Below are positions 9,055-19,071 of a stretch of DNA of 64,000 nt, piece by piece. Positions within the stretch are counted from its first letter, which is position 1. Every line of letters starts with the position of its first letter. A program made the translations under genes and the position numbers. The stretch comes from Sphaerotilus montanus (GTDB taxonomy: Bacteria > Pseudomonadota > Gammaproteobacteria > Burkholderiales > Burkholderiaceae_C): the NCBI RefSeq assembly GCF_013410775.1, contig NZ_JACCFH010000001.1, forward strand, positions 4,278,001-4,342,000, in the 5' to 3' direction. The notes beneath the pieces were generated by a model that saw nothing but the letters and a program-made list of their open reading frames with translations, ran no database searches and had not been told where the DNA came from.

Positions 9055-11418
9055 ATGAAGATCGTCTGTATCGGTGGAGGCCCCGCCGGCCTGTACTTCG
9101 CCTTGCTGATGAAGCGGCTGGACCCCGCGCATGACATCACCGTGGTCGAGCGCAACCGGCCTTACGACACCTTCGGCTGGGGCGTGGTGTTCTCGGACGC
9201 GACGCTGGACAACATGACCCAGTGGGATCCGGAAACCGCCGCCGAGGTGCGCCAGGCGTTCAACCACTGGGACGACATCGAGCTGCATGTCAAGGACGAG
9301 GTCATCCGCTCCGGCGGCCACGGCTTCGTCGGCATCGGCCGCAAGAAGCTGCTCAACATCCTGCAGGCCCGCTGCGAGCAGCTCGGCGTGCAGCTGGTGT
9401 TCGAGGCCGACGTGGTGTCCGACGAGGAATTCCCCGACGCCGACCTGATCATCGCCAGCGACGGCATCAACTCGCGCATCCGCACCCGCCACGAAGCCGT
9501 CTTCAAGCCCGACATCGTCACGCGGCCCAACCGCTACCTCTGGCTCGGCACGCACAAGCTCTACGACGCCTTCACCTTCCTGTTCGAAAAGACCGAACAC
9601 GGCTGGTTCCAGGCCCACATCTACAAGTTCGACGCCAACACCTCGACGCTGATCGTCGAATGCCCGGAACACGTCTGGCTCGCGCATGGGCTGGACAAGG
9701 CGGACCAGGCGGAATCGATTGCCTTCTGCGAGCGGCTGTTCGCGAAGAACCTGCAGGGCGCGGCGCTGATGACCAACGCCCGCCACCTGCGCGGCTCGGC
9801 GTGGCTGAACTTCCAGCGCGTCAAGTGCGCGCAGTGGTCGCTGTTCAACGGCCACAGCCACGTCGTGCTGATGGGTGATGCGGTCCACACCGCGCACTTC
9901 GCGATCGGCTCTGGCACCAAGCTGGCGATCGAGGACGCGATCGAGCTGACGCGGCAGTTCAAGGAACTCGGCGACACCGCTGAGCAGATCCCCGCCGTGC
10001 TGGCGCGTTACCAGGCGCTGCGCCACATCGACGTGCTGCGGCTGCAGAACGCGGCGTGGAACGCGATGGAGTGGTTCGAGGTCTGCGGCGAGCGCTACTG
10101 CGACCAGTTGCCGCCGCCGCAGTTCATGTACTCGATGCTCACGCGCAGCCAGCGCATCAGCCACGAGAACCTGCGCCTGCGGGATGCGGGCTGGCTCGGC
10201 GGCTACGAGCGCTGGTTTGCCGAGCAGGCGGGCGTGGCGGTGGCGCCGGGTCGGGCGGCACCGCCACCGATGTTCACGCCGTACACCGTGCGCAGCGTGA
10301 CGCTGAAGAACCGCGTGGTCGTCTCGCCGATGGCGCAGTATTCCTGCGTGGACGGGCTGCCGGCCGACTACCACCTGATGCACCTGGGTGCGCGGGCGAT
10401 GGGCGGCGCAGGGATGGTGTTCGCGGAGATGACCTGCGTGTCGCCGGATGCGCGCATCACACCGGGTTGCCCGGGTTTGTGGAACACGCCGCAGCGCAAC
10501 GGCTGGAAGCGCATCGTCGACCACGTCCACACCTGGTCCGACGCGAAGATCGCGCTGCAGATCGGCCACGCCGGCGCGAAAGGCTCGACCCGCGTCGCGT
10601 GGGAAGGCATCGACCAGCCGGTGCGCGAGGCCGATGGTGGCTGGCCGCTGATCTCGGCGTCGCCGCAGCAGTACCTTGACGGTGTCAGCGACTGGTCGCG
10701 GGCGATGACACGCGAGGACATGGACCGGGTGCGCGACGACTTCGTGCGCTCGACCGGGTGGGCGGCGGAGGCGGGGTTCGACTGGCTGGAACTGCACTGC
10801 GCGCACGGTTACCTGCTGTCGTCGTTCATCTCGCCGCTGACGAACCGGCGCGAGGACGACTACGGCGGCTCGCTGGAGAACCGGCTGCGCTACCCGCTGG
10901 AGGTGTTCCGCGCGGTGCGGGCGGCGTGGCCGGCGGATCGGCCGATGTCGGTGCGGATCTCGGCGCACGACTGGGTCGAAGGTGGCATCACGCCCGACGA
11001 CGCAGTGCAGATCGCCCGCGCGTTCAAGGCGGCCGGCGCGGACATGATCGACTGCTCGTCCGGTCAGGTCAGCAAGCAGGAAAAGCCGGTCTACGGTCGC
11101 ATGTTCCAGACGCCGTTCTCCGACCGCGTGCGCAACGAAGCGGGCATCGCGACGATCGCCGTGGGTGCGATCTCGGAGGCGGACCACGTCAACAGCATCA
11201 TCGCCGCCGGCCGCGCCGACCTGTGCGCCGTCGCCCGGCCGCACCTCGCGAACCCGGCCTGGACGCTGACGGAGGCGGCGCGGATCGGCTACCTCGACGT
11301 GGCGTGGCCGCGGCAATACACCTCGGGCAAGGTGCAACTGGAACGCAACCTGGAGCGGGAGCGGCAGCTCGCCGCGCAGGCCGCCGCGCTGAATGCACCG
11401 CGGGGCGGGGACGCCTGA
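9055..11418 (+). CDS. abmA: 2-aminobenzoyl-CoA monooxygenase/reductase (bifunctional flavoprotein)
   Basis: 787 residues in two parts. Residues 1-~395 are a class A FAD monooxygenase: the dinucleotide fold [17 protein letters not shown] is at the N-terminus and [25 protein letters not shown] is the GD-motif region, as in salicylyl-CoA 5-hydroxylase. Residues ~400-780 are an old-yellow-enzyme FMN domain ([50 protein letters not shown]). This fusion is the hallmark of 2-aminobenzoyl-CoA monooxygenase/reductase of Azoarcus evansii, which hydroxylates and reduces the ring of anthranilyl-CoA with NADH and oxygen. It is first in a run of ten coupled genes; its stop overlaps the SDR start by one base. 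The CoA ligase and kynureninase downstream support the assignment over a plain salicylyl-CoA hydroxylase. Confidence 0.9.
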   Translation: MKIVCIGGGPAGLYFALLMKRLDPAHDITVVERNRPYDTFGWGVVFSDATLDNMTQWDPETAAEVRQAFNHWDDIELHVKDEVIRSGGHGFVGIGRKKLLNILQARCEQLGVQLVFEADVVSDEEFPDADLIIASDGINSRIRTRHEAVFKPDIVTRPNRYLWLGTHKLYDAFTFLFEKTEHGWFQAHIYKFDANTSTLIVECPEHVWLAHGLDKADQAESIAFCERLFAKNLQGAALMTNARHLRGSAWLNFQRVKCAQWSLFNGHSHVVLMGDAVHTAHFAIGSGTKLAIEDAIELTRQFKELGDTAEQIPAVLARYQALRHIDVLRLQNAAWNAMEWFEVCGERYCDQLPPPQFMYSMLTRSQRISHENLRLRDAGWLGGYERWFAEQAGVAVAPGRAAPPPMFTPYTVRSVTLKNRVVVSPMAQYSCVDGLPADYHLMHLGARAMGGAGMVFAEMTCVSPDARITPGCPGLWNTPQRNGWKRIVDHVHTWSDAKIALQIGHAGAKGSTRVAWEGIDQPVREADGGWPLISASPQQYLDGVSDWSRAMTREDMDRVRDDFVRSTGWAAEAGFDWLELHCAHGYLLSSFISPLTNRREDDYGGSLENRLRYPLEVFRAVRAAWPADRPMSVRISAHDWVEGGITPDDAVQIARAFKAAGADMIDCSSGQVSKQEKPVYGRMFQTPFSDRVRNEAGIATIAVGAISEADHVNSIIAAGRADLCAVARPHLANPAWTLTEAARIGYLDVAWPRQYTSGKVQLERNLERERQLAAQAAALNAPRGGDA

Positions 11419-12206
11419 TGCGCAGCACCTTGACGTTGACGGGCCGACACGCGCTCATCACCGGTGCCGCCCGCGGCATCGGCGCGGCCATCGCCCGCAC
11501 GCTCGCCGCCCAGGGCGCCACCCTCACGCTGCTCGGCCGCCAGCGCGACGCCCTGCAGCGACTCGCCGACGAATTGCCCGCAGTCGCCGGCCAAGCACAT
11601 GGCTTCGTCGTCGCGGATGTCGCCGACCCCGCGCAGGTCCAGGCCGCGTTCGCCGAAGCCCGCGCCGCCCGTGGCCCGCTGGCGATCCTCGTCAGCAACG
11701 CGGGCCAAGCCGAGAGCGCACCCTTCGGCAAGACTTCGCTCGACCTCTGGCAGCGCATGCTGGCGGTGAACCTGACGGGCAGTTTCCTCTGCGCACAGGC
11801 GGCGCTGCCCGACATGCTCGCCGCCGGCCGGGGCCGCATCGTCCACATCGCCAGCACGGCCGGGCAGCGCGGCTATCCCTACGTCAGCGCCTACGTGGCC
11901 GCCAAGCACGGCGTGATCGGCCTGACACGCTCGCTTGCGCTGGAGCTGGCAACGAAAGGCGTGACCGTGAACGCCGTGTGCCCCGGCTTCACCGAGACCG
12001 ACATCCTGCGCGACAGCGTCGCCAACATCGTCGCCAAGACCGGCCGCACCGAGGCCCAGGCCCGAGCCGACCTGGCCAGCGGCAGCCCGCAGCGCCGCTT
12101 CGTGCAGCCACAGGAAGTCGCCGACGCGGTGGCATGGCTTTGCAGCGACGGCGCGGGGGCGATCACGGGGCAATCGATTTCAGTGTCCGGCGGGGAGGTG
12201 ATGTGA
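11418..12206 (+). CDS. SDR-family oxidoreductase of the anthranilyl-CoA cluster
   Basis: 262 residues, classical short-chain dehydrogenase. The nucleotide motif TGAARGIG is at residues 15-22, NAG at 94-96, and the catalytic set is Ser146, Tyr159 and Lys163 (SAYVAAK). The C-terminal GQSISVSGG is typical. It probably acts as a 3-hydroxyacyl-CoA or ring-alcohol dehydrogenase on the products of the monooxygenase/reductase; this is inferred from position only. It overlaps abmA by one base and marR by one base (TGATG junctions), so translation is coupled. Confidence 0.85.
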   Translation: MRSTLTLTGRHALITGAARGIGAAIARTLAAQGATLTLLGRQRDALQRLADELPAVAGQAHGFVVADVADPAQVQAAFAEARAARGPLAILVSNAGQAESAPFGKTSLDLWQRMLAVNLTGSFLCAQAALPDMLAAGRGRIVHIASTAGQRGYPYVSAYVAAKHGVIGLTRSLALELATKGVTVNAVCPGFTETDILRDSVANIVAKTGRTEAQARADLASGSPQRRFVQPQEVADAVAWLCSDGAGAITGQSISVSGGEVM

Positions 12207-12715
12207 TGGGCAATGACCGAGCGAACGACGAACACCTGGGTCACGAGGCGCGCGCGCAGGGTGATGACCATCTGGATGTGAAGGTCTGGCTGCGCCTGCT
12301 GGCCTGCAGCACCGAGATCGAGCAGTACATCCGCCAGCGCCTGCGTGCCCGCTTCGGCACCACGCTGCCGCGCTTCGACTACCTCGCGCAGCTGGAGCGC
12401 CACCCGGACGGGCTGCGCATGAACGCGCTGTCGCGCTACCTGATGGTGACCGGCGGCAACGTGACCGGGCTCACCGACCAGTTGGTCAAGGACGGGCTGG
12501 TCGAGCGGCTGGACGACCTCGAAGACCGCCGCTCCTACCGCGTCACGCTCACACCGCAGGGCCGGGCCGACTTCGCTCGGATGGCCGCTGAGCATGAACA
12601 GTGGCTGACCGAGCTGTTCGGCGGCCTGCCGGGTGCGGACAAGGACGCCCTCTACCACCAGCTCGGCCACCTGCGCCAGCACCTGAACGCGACGCTGCGG
12701 AACCCCACGCCATGA
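12206..12715 (+). CDS. MarR-family transcriptional regulator inside the abm-kyn operon
   Basis: 169 residues with a winged helix-turn-helix of MarR type: [20 protein letters not shown] is the recognition region, followed by the wing [22 protein letters not shown] with the conserved DxR. An acidic/polar N-terminal tail of about 25 residues precedes the dimerisation helix. MarR proteins next to aromatic-CoA genes usually repress and respond to the aryl-CoA thioester, so 2-aminobenzoyl-CoA is a reasonable ligand guess. Being in the middle of the operon, it would be self-regulating. It overlaps the SDR by one base and the crotonase by four (ATGA). Confidence 0.85.
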   Translation: MGNDRANDEHLGHEARAQGDDHLDVKVWLRLLACSTEIEQYIRQRLRARFGTTLPRFDYLAQLERHPDGLRMNALSRYLMVTGGNVTGLTDQLVKDGLVERLDDLEDRRSYRVTLTPQGRADFARMAAEHEQWLTELFGGLPGADKDALYHQLGHLRQHLNATLRNPTP

Positions 12716-13578
12716 ACATGAACCAGACCGTGCCTTCCATCGATCCCGCGCTGCTCGCCGGCAACCGCCAGCGCCTGGCCGACCACACCGCCACGCACTT
12801 CCTCTGGCAGGTCCAGGCCGGCGTCGGCACCATCACGCTCAACCGCCCCGAGCGCAAGAACCCGCTGACCTTCGACTCCTACGCTGAGTTGCGCGACCTG
12901 TTCGGACGACTGAAGTACGCCGAGGACGTGACCGTCGTGGTGGTTCAGGGGGCAGGGGGGAATTTCTGCTCCGGCGGCGATGTCCACGAGATCATCGGCC
13001 CGCTGATTGCGCTGAAGGCACCCGAGTTGCTGATGTTCACGCGCATGACCGGCGACCTCGTCAAGGCGATGCGGGCGTGTCCGCAGCCGATCGTGGCGGC
13101 GGTGGACGGGGTCTGCGCCGGGGCGGGCGCGATCGTGGCGATGGCCAGCGACCTGCGGCTCGGCACGGCGCGCAGCAAGACCGCGTTCCTGTTTAACCGG
13201 GTCGGGCTGGCGGGCTGCGACATGGGCGCCTGCGCGATCCTGCCGCGGATCATCGGGCAGGGGCGGGCGAGCGAGCTGCTCTACACCGGCCGGTCGATGG
13301 GCGGCGAGGAGGCCGAGCGCTGGGGATTCTTCAACCGGCTGGTGGCGCCCGACGCACTCGCTGAAGCCGCGCAGGCGCTCGCCGCTGACCTCGCCGCCGG
13401 GCCGACCTTCGCCAACGGCATCACCAAGACGATGCTGCACCAGGAGTGGGCAATGACGATCGAGCAGGCGATCGAGGCCGAGGCGCAGGCGCAGGCGATC
13501 TGCATGCTGACCGAGGATTTCTCGCGGGCTTACCACGCCTTCGTGGCCAAGCAGCGGCCACGTTTCGAGGGGAACTGA
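12712..13578 (+). CDS. Crotonase-superfamily protein (annotatable as enoyl-CoA hydratase, but lacking its glutamates)
   Basis: 288 residues with the crotonase fold: [15 protein letters not shown], the oxyanion-hole segment [11 protein letters not shown] (residues 81-90) and the second oxyanion segment [13 protein letters not shown] (132-144). By eye alignment to rat mitochondrial enoyl-CoA hydratase, the position of Glu144 is Ile141 and the position of Glu164 is Asn162 or Arg163, so the hydratase pair is missing. Asp170 ([15 protein letters not shown]) falls where PaaG and enoyl-CoA isomerases, and 4-chlorobenzoyl-CoA dehalogenase, carry their catalytic Asp. It may therefore be an isomerase or a C-C hydrolase on the alicyclic CoA intermediate. 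It is coupled to marR (ATGA) and sits 1 base before the acyl-CoA dehydrogenase. Confidence 0.85.
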   Translation: MNMNQTVPSIDPALLAGNRQRLADHTATHFLWQVQAGVGTITLNRPERKNPLTFDSYAELRDLFGRLKYAEDVTVVVVQGAGGNFCSGGDVHEIIGPLIALKAPELLMFTRMTGDLVKAMRACPQPIVAAVDGVCAGAGAIVAMASDLRLGTARSKTAFLFNRVGLAGCDMGACAILPRIIGQGRASELLYTGRSMGGEEAERWGFFNRLVAPDALAEAAQALAADLAAGPTFANGITKTMLHQEWAMTIEQAIEAEAQAQAICMLTEDFSRAYHAFVAKQRPRFEGN

Positions 13579-13579
13579 G

Positions 13580-14761
13580 ATGGCGGACACCAAAGCGCAT
13601 GACGCGCACGACCTGCTGGACTGGCCGTTTTTCGAGCCGCGCCACCGTGCGCTGGCAACCGAACTGGACGCCTGGGCGCGCGAACACCTGGCCGGCGCGC
13701 ACGGGCATGACGTCGATGCCGAATGCCGGGCGCTGGTGACCGCGCTGGGTGAGGCGGGCTGGCTGCGTCACGCCGTGGCCGGTACCGACTTCGGCGGCGC
13801 GACCGACGTGATCGACACCCGCACGATCTGCCTGATCCGCCAGACGCTGGCGCGGCACTCGGGGCTGGCGGACTTCGCGTTTGCGATGCAGGGGCTGGGC
13901 TCGGGCGCGATCAGCCTGGCTGGCACACCGGAGCAGCGCGCGCGCTTCCTGCCCGGCGTCGCCAGCGGCCGGACGATCGCGGCGTTTGCGCTGTCCGAGC
14001 CGGAAGCGGGGTCGGACGTGGCAGCGATGGCGTGCGCGGCGCGGCTGGACGGTGACGCGTACGTGCTCGACGGCGAGAAGACCTGGATCTCCAACGGCGG
14101 CATCGCGCACCAGGTCGTCGTCTTCGCCCGCACCGACGACGCGCCCGGCGCCCGGGGCATCAGCGCGTTTGTCGTGGATGCAGACACGCCCGGCTTCGAG
14201 ATCGCCGAGCGCATCGACGTGATCGCGCCGCACCCGCTGGCCCGGCTGCGCTTCAGCGGCTGCCGCGTCCCGGCCGATCGGCGCCTGGGCGCGTCCGGCG
14301 AGGGCTTCAAGATCGCGATGCGCACGCTCGACGTGTTCCGCACCTCGGTGGCCGCCGCCGCGCTCGGTTTCGGACAACGTGCGCTGGCCGAGGGCTTGTA
14401 CCGCGCCCGCACCCGCAAGATGTTCAAGGGCGTGCTGGCCGATTTCCAGCTCACGCAGGCCAAGCTCGCACAGATGGCGACGACGCTGGACGCCGCGATG
14501 CTGCTGACCTACCGCGCCGCGTGGCTGCGCGACCAGGGGCGCACCGTCACCAAGGAAGCCGCGATGGCCAAGCTCGCCGCCACCGAGGGCGCACAGCAGG
14601 TCATCGACGCGGCGGTGCAGCTCTGGGGTGGGCTGGGCGTTGTCAGCGGGCAGCCAGTGGAGCTGCTTTACCGCGAGATCCGGGCGCTGCGCATCTACGA
14701 AGGCGCCACCGAAGTCCAGCAGCTCATCATCGGCCGCGAACTGCTGCGCGAGCCGACCTGA
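13580..14761 (+). CDS. Acyl-CoA dehydrogenase of the anthranilyl-CoA cluster
   Basis: 393 residues, normal acyl-CoA dehydrogenase length. Motifs are [20 protein letters not shown] (FAD/substrate region), [20 protein letters not shown] and, near the C-terminus, [18 protein letters not shown], whose YEG glutamate is in the position of the catalytic base of medium-chain acyl-CoA dehydrogenase. It would introduce a double bond into an acyl-CoA intermediate of the pathway in the cytoplasm, passing electrons to ETF. It lies one base downstream of the crotonase and 45 bases upstream of the ligase. The exact substrate is inferred from context only. Confidence 0.88.
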   Translation: MADTKAHDAHDLLDWPFFEPRHRALATELDAWAREHLAGAHGHDVDAECRALVTALGEAGWLRHAVAGTDFGGATDVIDTRTICLIRQTLARHSGLADFAFAMQGLGSGAISLAGTPEQRARFLPGVASGRTIAAFALSEPEAGSDVAAMACAARLDGDAYVLDGEKTWISNGGIAHQVVVFARTDDAPGARGISAFVVDADTPGFEIAERIDVIAPHPLARLRFSGCRVPADRRLGASGEGFKIAMRTLDVFRTSVAAAALGFGQRALAEGLYRARTRKMFKGVLADFQLTQAKLAQMATTLDAAMLLTYRAAWLRDQGRTVTKEAAMAKLAATEGAQQVIDAAVQLWGGLGVVSGQPVELLYREIRALRIYEGATEVQQLIIGRELLREPT

Positions 14762-14806
14762 ACCCGTCGCGACCTGTCGCTACCTGCCGCTTCACGAGGA
14801 TCCGCC

Positions 14807-16444
14807 ATGACCGCTCACCTCGACACTTTCGCCCGTGACCACCTGCCGCCCGCGTCTGCGCAGCCGGAGTTCCTGTTCGAGCTGCCCGAGCTGCAGTTCC
14901 CGGCGCGGCTGAACTGCGCCACCGAGCTGCTCGACCGCCGTGTCGCCGAGGGGCAGGGCGATCGGTTGTGCATCAGCGCGCCGGGTGGCCTGCGCTGGAC
15001 GTACGCCGACCTGCAGGCGCGCGCCAACCGCATCGCCAATGTGCTGGTGTGCGAGATGGGGCTGGTGCCGGGCAACCGGGTGCTGCTGAGCGCGCCGAAC
15101 AACCCGATGCTGGCGGCCTGCTGGTTCGCGGTCATCAAGGCGGGCGGCATCGCGGTGGCGACCATGCCGCTGCTGCGCGCCAAGGAGCTGACCGCGATCA
15201 TCGACAAGGCCCGGATCAGCCACGCGCTGTGCGATCTGTGCCTGGCCGGCGAGGTGCAGGCGGCGCAGCACCAGGCACCGGTGCTGCAGAAGGTGCGCTA
15301 TTTCAACCACCCGGATGTGCAGGGCCTCGAAGCCGCCATGGCACGGCACAGCGACCAGTTCGACAACGTGGACACCGCCGCGGACGACACCTGCCTGCTC
15401 GCGTTCACGTCGGGCACCACCGGCGTGCCCAAGGCGACGATGCATTTCCACCGCGACGTGATGGCGGCGTGTGCGTGCTGGCCGAAACACGTGCTGCGCC
15501 CGCAGCCGGACGACGTGTTCATCGGCAGCCCGCCGCTGGCGTTCACGTTCGGGCTGGGCGGGCTGCTGCTGTTCCCGATGTCGGTGGGGGCGTCCACGGC
15601 ATTGCTGGAGCGCGCGTCGCCCGAGCACCTCGTCCAGGGCATCGAGGACCACGGCGCCACCATCCTTGTCACGGCGCCGACCTCGTACCGCACGCTTGCC
15701 GCCCACGGGGCGCGGCTGCGCGCCTCGACCTTGCGGCGCTGCGTCTCGGCGGGTGAAGCGCTGCCGGCGGCGACGCGCACGCTGTGGCGCGCCGCAACCG
15801 GCATCGAGCTGATCGACGGCATCGGCGCGACCGAGATGCTGCACATCTTCATCTCCGCCGACGAGGCCCACGCCCGCCCCGGCGCCACCGGCACGGCGAT
15901 TCCTGGCTACCAAGCCTGTGTGCTCGATGCCAACGGCCAGCCGGTGCCGCCTGGGACGGTGGGCCGGCTCGCGGTGAAAGGCCCGACCGGCTGCCGCTAC
16001 CTCGACGATCCGCGGCAGGCGAACTATGTGCAGAACGGCTGGAACCTGACCGGCGACGCCTACCTGATGGACGCCGACGGCTACTTCGTCTACCAGGCGC
16101 GCACCGACGACATGATCATCTCGGCGGGCTACAACATCGCCTCGCCGGAGGTGGAAGGCGCGCTGCTGGCCCATCCCGCGGTGGCCGAGTGCGGCGTGAT
16201 CGGCGTGCCGGACGCAGAGCGCGGGCAGATCGTCAAGGCGTTTGTCGTGCTGCGTGCGGGCGGTGGGTACTCGCCAGACGCCGCGCTCGTCAAGACGCTG
16301 CAGGACTTCGTCAAGCAGGCCATCGCCCCGTACAAGTACCCGCGCGCCATCCAGTTCGTCACCGAGCTGCCGCGCACCGGGACAGGCAAACTGCAGCGTT
16401 TCCGACTGAACAGCCTGCAAACTTCCCAGGAGAACCCGACATGA
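14807..16444 (+). CDS. abmG: 2-aminobenzoate-CoA ligase
   Basis: 545 residues, ANL superfamily. The P-loop motif FTSGTTGVPKATMHFHRD is near residues 198-215, and the adenylate motifs include GATEMLHIFISA and YLMDADGYFVYQARTDDMII. The C-terminal catalytic lysine lies in RTGTGKLQRF. The sequence is of the benzoate/2-aminobenzoate-CoA ligase type. With an anthranilyl-CoA monooxygenase in the same operon, activation of anthranilate with ATP and CoA is the best assignment; benzoate specificity cannot be excluded. A GAGGATC ribosome-binding site precedes the ATG. The stop overlaps the Rid start (ATGA). Confidence 0.88.
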   Translation: MTAHLDTFARDHLPPASAQPEFLFELPELQFPARLNCATELLDRRVAEGQGDRLCISAPGGLRWTYADLQARANRIANVLVCEMGLVPGNRVLLSAPNNPMLAACWFAVIKAGGIAVATMPLLRAKELTAIIDKARISHALCDLCLAGEVQAAQHQAPVLQKVRYFNHPDVQGLEAAMARHSDQFDNVDTAADDTCLLAFTSGTTGVPKATMHFHRDVMAACACWPKHVLRPQPDDVFIGSPPLAFTFGLGGLLLFPMSVGASTALLERASPEHLVQGIEDHGATILVTAPTSYRTLAAHGARLRASTLRRCVSAGEALPAATRTLWRAATGIELIDGIGATEMLHIFISADEAHARPGATGTAIPGYQACVLDANGQPVPPGTVGRLAVKGPTGCRYLDDPRQANYVQNGWNLTGDAYLMDADGYFVYQARTDDMIISAGYNIASPEVEGALLAHPAVAECGVIGVPDAERGQIVKAFVVLRAGGGYSPDAALVKTLQDFVKQAIAPYKYPRAIQFVTELPRTGTGKLQRFRLNSLQTSQENPT

Positions 16445-16833
16445 ACGTTCTGCTCCCCCCCGGCTGGCCGCGCCCGCGCGGTTATGCCAACGGCGTCACC
16501 GCCCGCGGCCGCATGGTCTTCGTCGCCGGCATGATCGGCTGGGACGCGCAGGGCGTGTTCCACACCGACGACCTCGCCGGCCAGGTGCGCCAGGCGCTGC
16601 AGAACATCGTGGACGTGCTCGCCGCGGGTGACGCCAAGCCCGAACACATCGTGCGCATGACCTGGTACGTCACCGACAAGACCGAATACGTGGCCGCCTA
16701 CCCCGAGATCGGCCGCGCGTTCCGCGAGCTGATCGGCTGCTACAACGCGGTGATGACGGCGGTCGAGGTCAGCGCGCTGGTCGAGGACCGGGCGAAGGTC
16801 GAGATCGAGGTCACGGCCGTCGTGCCGGACTGA
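16441..16833 (+). CDS. Rid-family protein without the catalytic arginine
   Basis: 130 residues, full-length RidA/YjgF/YER057c fold: RMVFVAGMIGWDAQGVFHTDDLAGQVR and the C-terminal EVSALVEDRAKVEIEVTAVV. RidA enzymes hydrolyse enamines/imines using Arg105; here, by eye alignment, that residue is Met105, so it belongs to one of the Arg-less Rid subfamilies. It is translationally coupled to the CoA ligase. The monooxygenase/reductase product is an enamine (2-amino-5-oxocyclohex-1-ene carbonyl-CoA), so a role in handling or deaminating it is attractive but not proven. Confidence 0.88.
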   Translation: MNVLLPPGWPRPRGYANGVTARGRMVFVAGMIGWDAQGVFHTDDLAGQVRQALQNIVDVLAAGDAKPEHIVRMTWYVTDKTEYVAAYPEIGRAFRELIGCYNAVMTAVEVSALVEDRAKVEIEVTAVVPD

Positions 16834-16859
16834 ATGGAACCTGCCCCGGAGCCCTGCCC

Positions 16860-17732
16860 ATGACCCCGAACTACCCCGCGATCTACCGCGAATTCACCGA
16901 CCAGGCGCAGATCGACGCCCAGTACAACCCCTCGCTGCCGGTGGCCGATCCCGCCGCCGAGATGCAGCACTTCGTCACCCAGGCGCAGCGGGCGCGGGCC
17001 ACGCTGCGCGATGTGCCGGACGTGCGCTACGGGCCGACGCTGGCCGAGACGCTCGACATCTATCCCGCCGAACAGCCGAACGCGCCCGTGTTCGTCTTCA
17101 TCCACGGCGGCTACTGGCGGGCGCTGTCGTCCAAGGAGTTCGCCGGCATCGCGCTCGGGCTGCAGCCGCTGGGCATCACGTCCGTGCTGATCAACTACGC
17201 GCTGTGCCCGGCGGTGACGATCGACGAGATCACGCGCCAGACCCGCGCCGCGCTGGCCTGGGTGCTGCAGCACATCCACGAACACGGCGGCGATCCGACC
17301 CGCGTGGCGATCGGCGGTCACTCGGCGGGCGGGCACCTGACGGCGATGGCGCTGCAGACCCGCTGGGCCGAGGACTACGGGCTGCCGGCCGATCCGTTCA
17401 AGGCGGCGGTGCTGGTCAGCGGGCTGTACGACCTCGCGCCGCTGCGTTACAGCTACCTGCAGCCGAAGATCCAGCTCGACGACGGCGTGATTCGCCGCAA
17501 CTCGCCCGCGTTTGGCGTGCGGCCCTGCACGACGCCGATCCACATCACCTGGGGCGGCGCCGAGACGAGCGAGTTCGCGCGGCAGTCGCAGGTGTTCCAC
17601 GACGCCTGGCAGGCCGCGGGCAACACGTCCAAGCTGGCGCCCGTGCCCGGTGCGAACCATTTCAGCGCCATCCACGGCTTCGAGACGCCCGACGGCCACC
17701 TCGCCCGCTGGCTGGCCGATGCCCTTGCCTGA
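16860..17732 (+). CDS. Kynurenine formamidase, alpha/beta-hydrolase type
   Basis: 290 residues with an alpha/beta-hydrolase fold. The oxyanion motif is FIHGGYWRALSSKEF, the nucleophile elbow GGHSAGGHLTAMAL, and the C-terminal histidine segment GANHFSAIHGF; an acidic residue is available in GGAETSEFARQS. HGGYW plus this arrangement resembles eukaryotic AFMID rather than the metal-dependent cyclase-like bacterial KynB. Sitting directly before kynU and kynA, it most likely hydrolyses N-formylkynurenine to kynurenine. It starts 26 bases after the Rid gene and ends 21 bases before kynU. A generic esterase is the alternative. Confidence 0.82.
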   Translation: MTPNYPAIYREFTDQAQIDAQYNPSLPVADPAAEMQHFVTQAQRARATLRDVPDVRYGPTLAETLDIYPAEQPNAPVFVFIHGGYWRALSSKEFAGIALGLQPLGITSVLINYALCPAVTIDEITRQTRAALAWVLQHIHEHGGDPTRVAIGGHSAGGHLTAMALQTRWAEDYGLPADPFKAAVLVSGLYDLAPLRYSYLQPKIQLDDGVIRRNSPAFGVRPCTTPIHITWGGAETSEFARQSQVFHDAWQAAGNTSKLAPVPGANHFSAIHGFETPDGHLARWLADALA

Positions 17733-17753
17733 ATCTCACGGTCCCACGATCCC

Positions 17754-19061
17754 ATGACACCTCCCATCACCCGTGACACCTGCGCCGCGCTGGACGCGGC
17801 CGACACGCTGGCGCCGCTGCGCGACCAGTTCGACCTGCCCGAGGGCGTGATCTACCTCGACGGGAACTCGCTCGGCGTGCTGCCACGCGCCACCGCGGGC
17901 CGCGTGCAGGACGTGATCCGCCGCGAGTGGGGACAGGATTTGATCCAGAGCTGGAACAAGGCCGGCTGGATCGACTACCCGCAGCGCGTCGGCGACAAGA
18001 TCGCCCGGCTCGTCGGCGGCCAGCCCGGCGAGGTGATCGCCGCGGATTCGACCTCGCTGAACCTCTACAAGGTGCTGAGCGTGGCGCTGGCCAGCGTGCG
18101 CGCGTCGGATCCGGACGGACGCCGCCGCGTCATCGTCTCCGAGCGCGACAACTTCCCGACCGACCTCTACATCGCCGAAAGCCTCGCCCGGCAGCATGGC
18201 TTCACGCTGCGGCTGGTCGAAACCGACGAGATCGCCGCGCAACTGACCGGCACGGCGGGCGACGCACTCGCCGTGCTGATGCTCACCCACGTCAACTACC
18301 GCACCGGCCGCCAGCACGCGATGGCCGACGTCACCGCCGCCGCGCACGCCGCGGGCGCGCTGGTGGTGTGGGACCTGGCGCATTCGGCGGGCGCGGTGCC
18401 GGTGGACTTGAACGGCTGCGACGCGGACTTCGCGATCGGCTGTGGCTACAAGTACCTCAACGGCGGCCCGGGTTCGCCCGCGTTCCTGTGGGTGCATCCG
18501 CGGCACCTCGCCCGGCTCGGCGGCGACGGGAAAGATGCGCTGTGGCAGCCACTCGCAGGCTGGATGGGCCACGCAGCGCCGTTCGAGTTCACGCCCGGCT
18601 ACCGGCCGGCGGCGGGCGTGACCGGTTTCCTGTGCGGCACCCCGTCGGCGATCGCGCTGGCGGCGCTGGAGTGCGGCGTGGACACGGTGCTGGCGGCCGA
18701 GGCGCTGGGCGGCATGGCGGCGGTGCGGGCCAAGTCGCTCGCGCTGACCGATCTGTTCAGCGCGCTGGTGGCGCAGCGCTGCGCGGGCCACGGCCTGACG
18801 CTGCAGACGCCGACCGAGCCCGCGCTGCGCGGCAGCCAGGTGAGCCTCTACCGCGACGAGGGTGCCTACGCGATCGTGCAGGCGCTGATCGCGCGCGGCG
18901 TGGTCGGTGACTACCGGGCGCCGGGCATCCTGCGCTTCGGGTTCACGCCGCTGTATCTGCGCTTCGCCGATGTCTGGGACGCGGTGGAGCACCTGGTGCA
19001 GGTGCTGCAGACCGGCGAGTGGCGGGAAGAACGTTTCCATCAACGGGCCGCCGTGACCTGA
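17754..19061 (+). CDS. kynU: Kynureninase
   Basis: 435 residues, fold-type I PLP enzyme. Diagnostic stretches are [12 protein letters not shown], the phosphate-binding [28 protein letters not shown] with the PLP-contacting Asp/His, and [15 protein letters not shown] with the PLP lysine Lys233. It cleaves kynurenine to anthranilate and alanine, supplying the substrate of the CoA ligase encoded upstream in the same operon. Length and motifs are as in Ralstonia/Pseudomonas KynU. kynA begins 10 bases after the stop. Confidence 0.96.
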   Translation: MTPPITRDTCAALDAADTLAPLRDQFDLPEGVIYLDGNSLGVLPRATAGRVQDVIRREWGQDLIQSWNKAGWIDYPQRVGDKIARLVGGQPGEVIAADSTSLNLYKVLSVALASVRASDPDGRRRVIVSERDNFPTDLYIAESLARQHGFTLRLVETDEIAAQLTGTAGDALAVLMLTHVNYRTGRQHAMADVTAAAHAAGALVVWDLAHSAGAVPVDLNGCDADFAIGCGYKYLNGGPGSPAFLWVHPRHLARLGGDGKDALWQPLAGWMGHAAPFEFTPGYRPAAGVTGFLCGTPSAIALAALECGVDTVLAAEALGGMAAVRAKSLALTDLFSALVAQRCAGHGLTLQTPTEPALRGSQVSLYRDEGAYAIVQALIARGVVGDYRAPGILRFGFTPLYLRFADVWDAVEHLVQVLQTGEWREERFHQRAAVT

Positions 19062-19071
19062 GGAACTGCAG

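Noticed and set aside
8887-11337. Minus-strand open frame continuing upstream of rlhA for about 800 codons
   Set aside because: It is antisense to abmA, has Arg/His/Ala-rich shadow composition and no recognisable domain; the real rlhA start is at 8886 or 8868.
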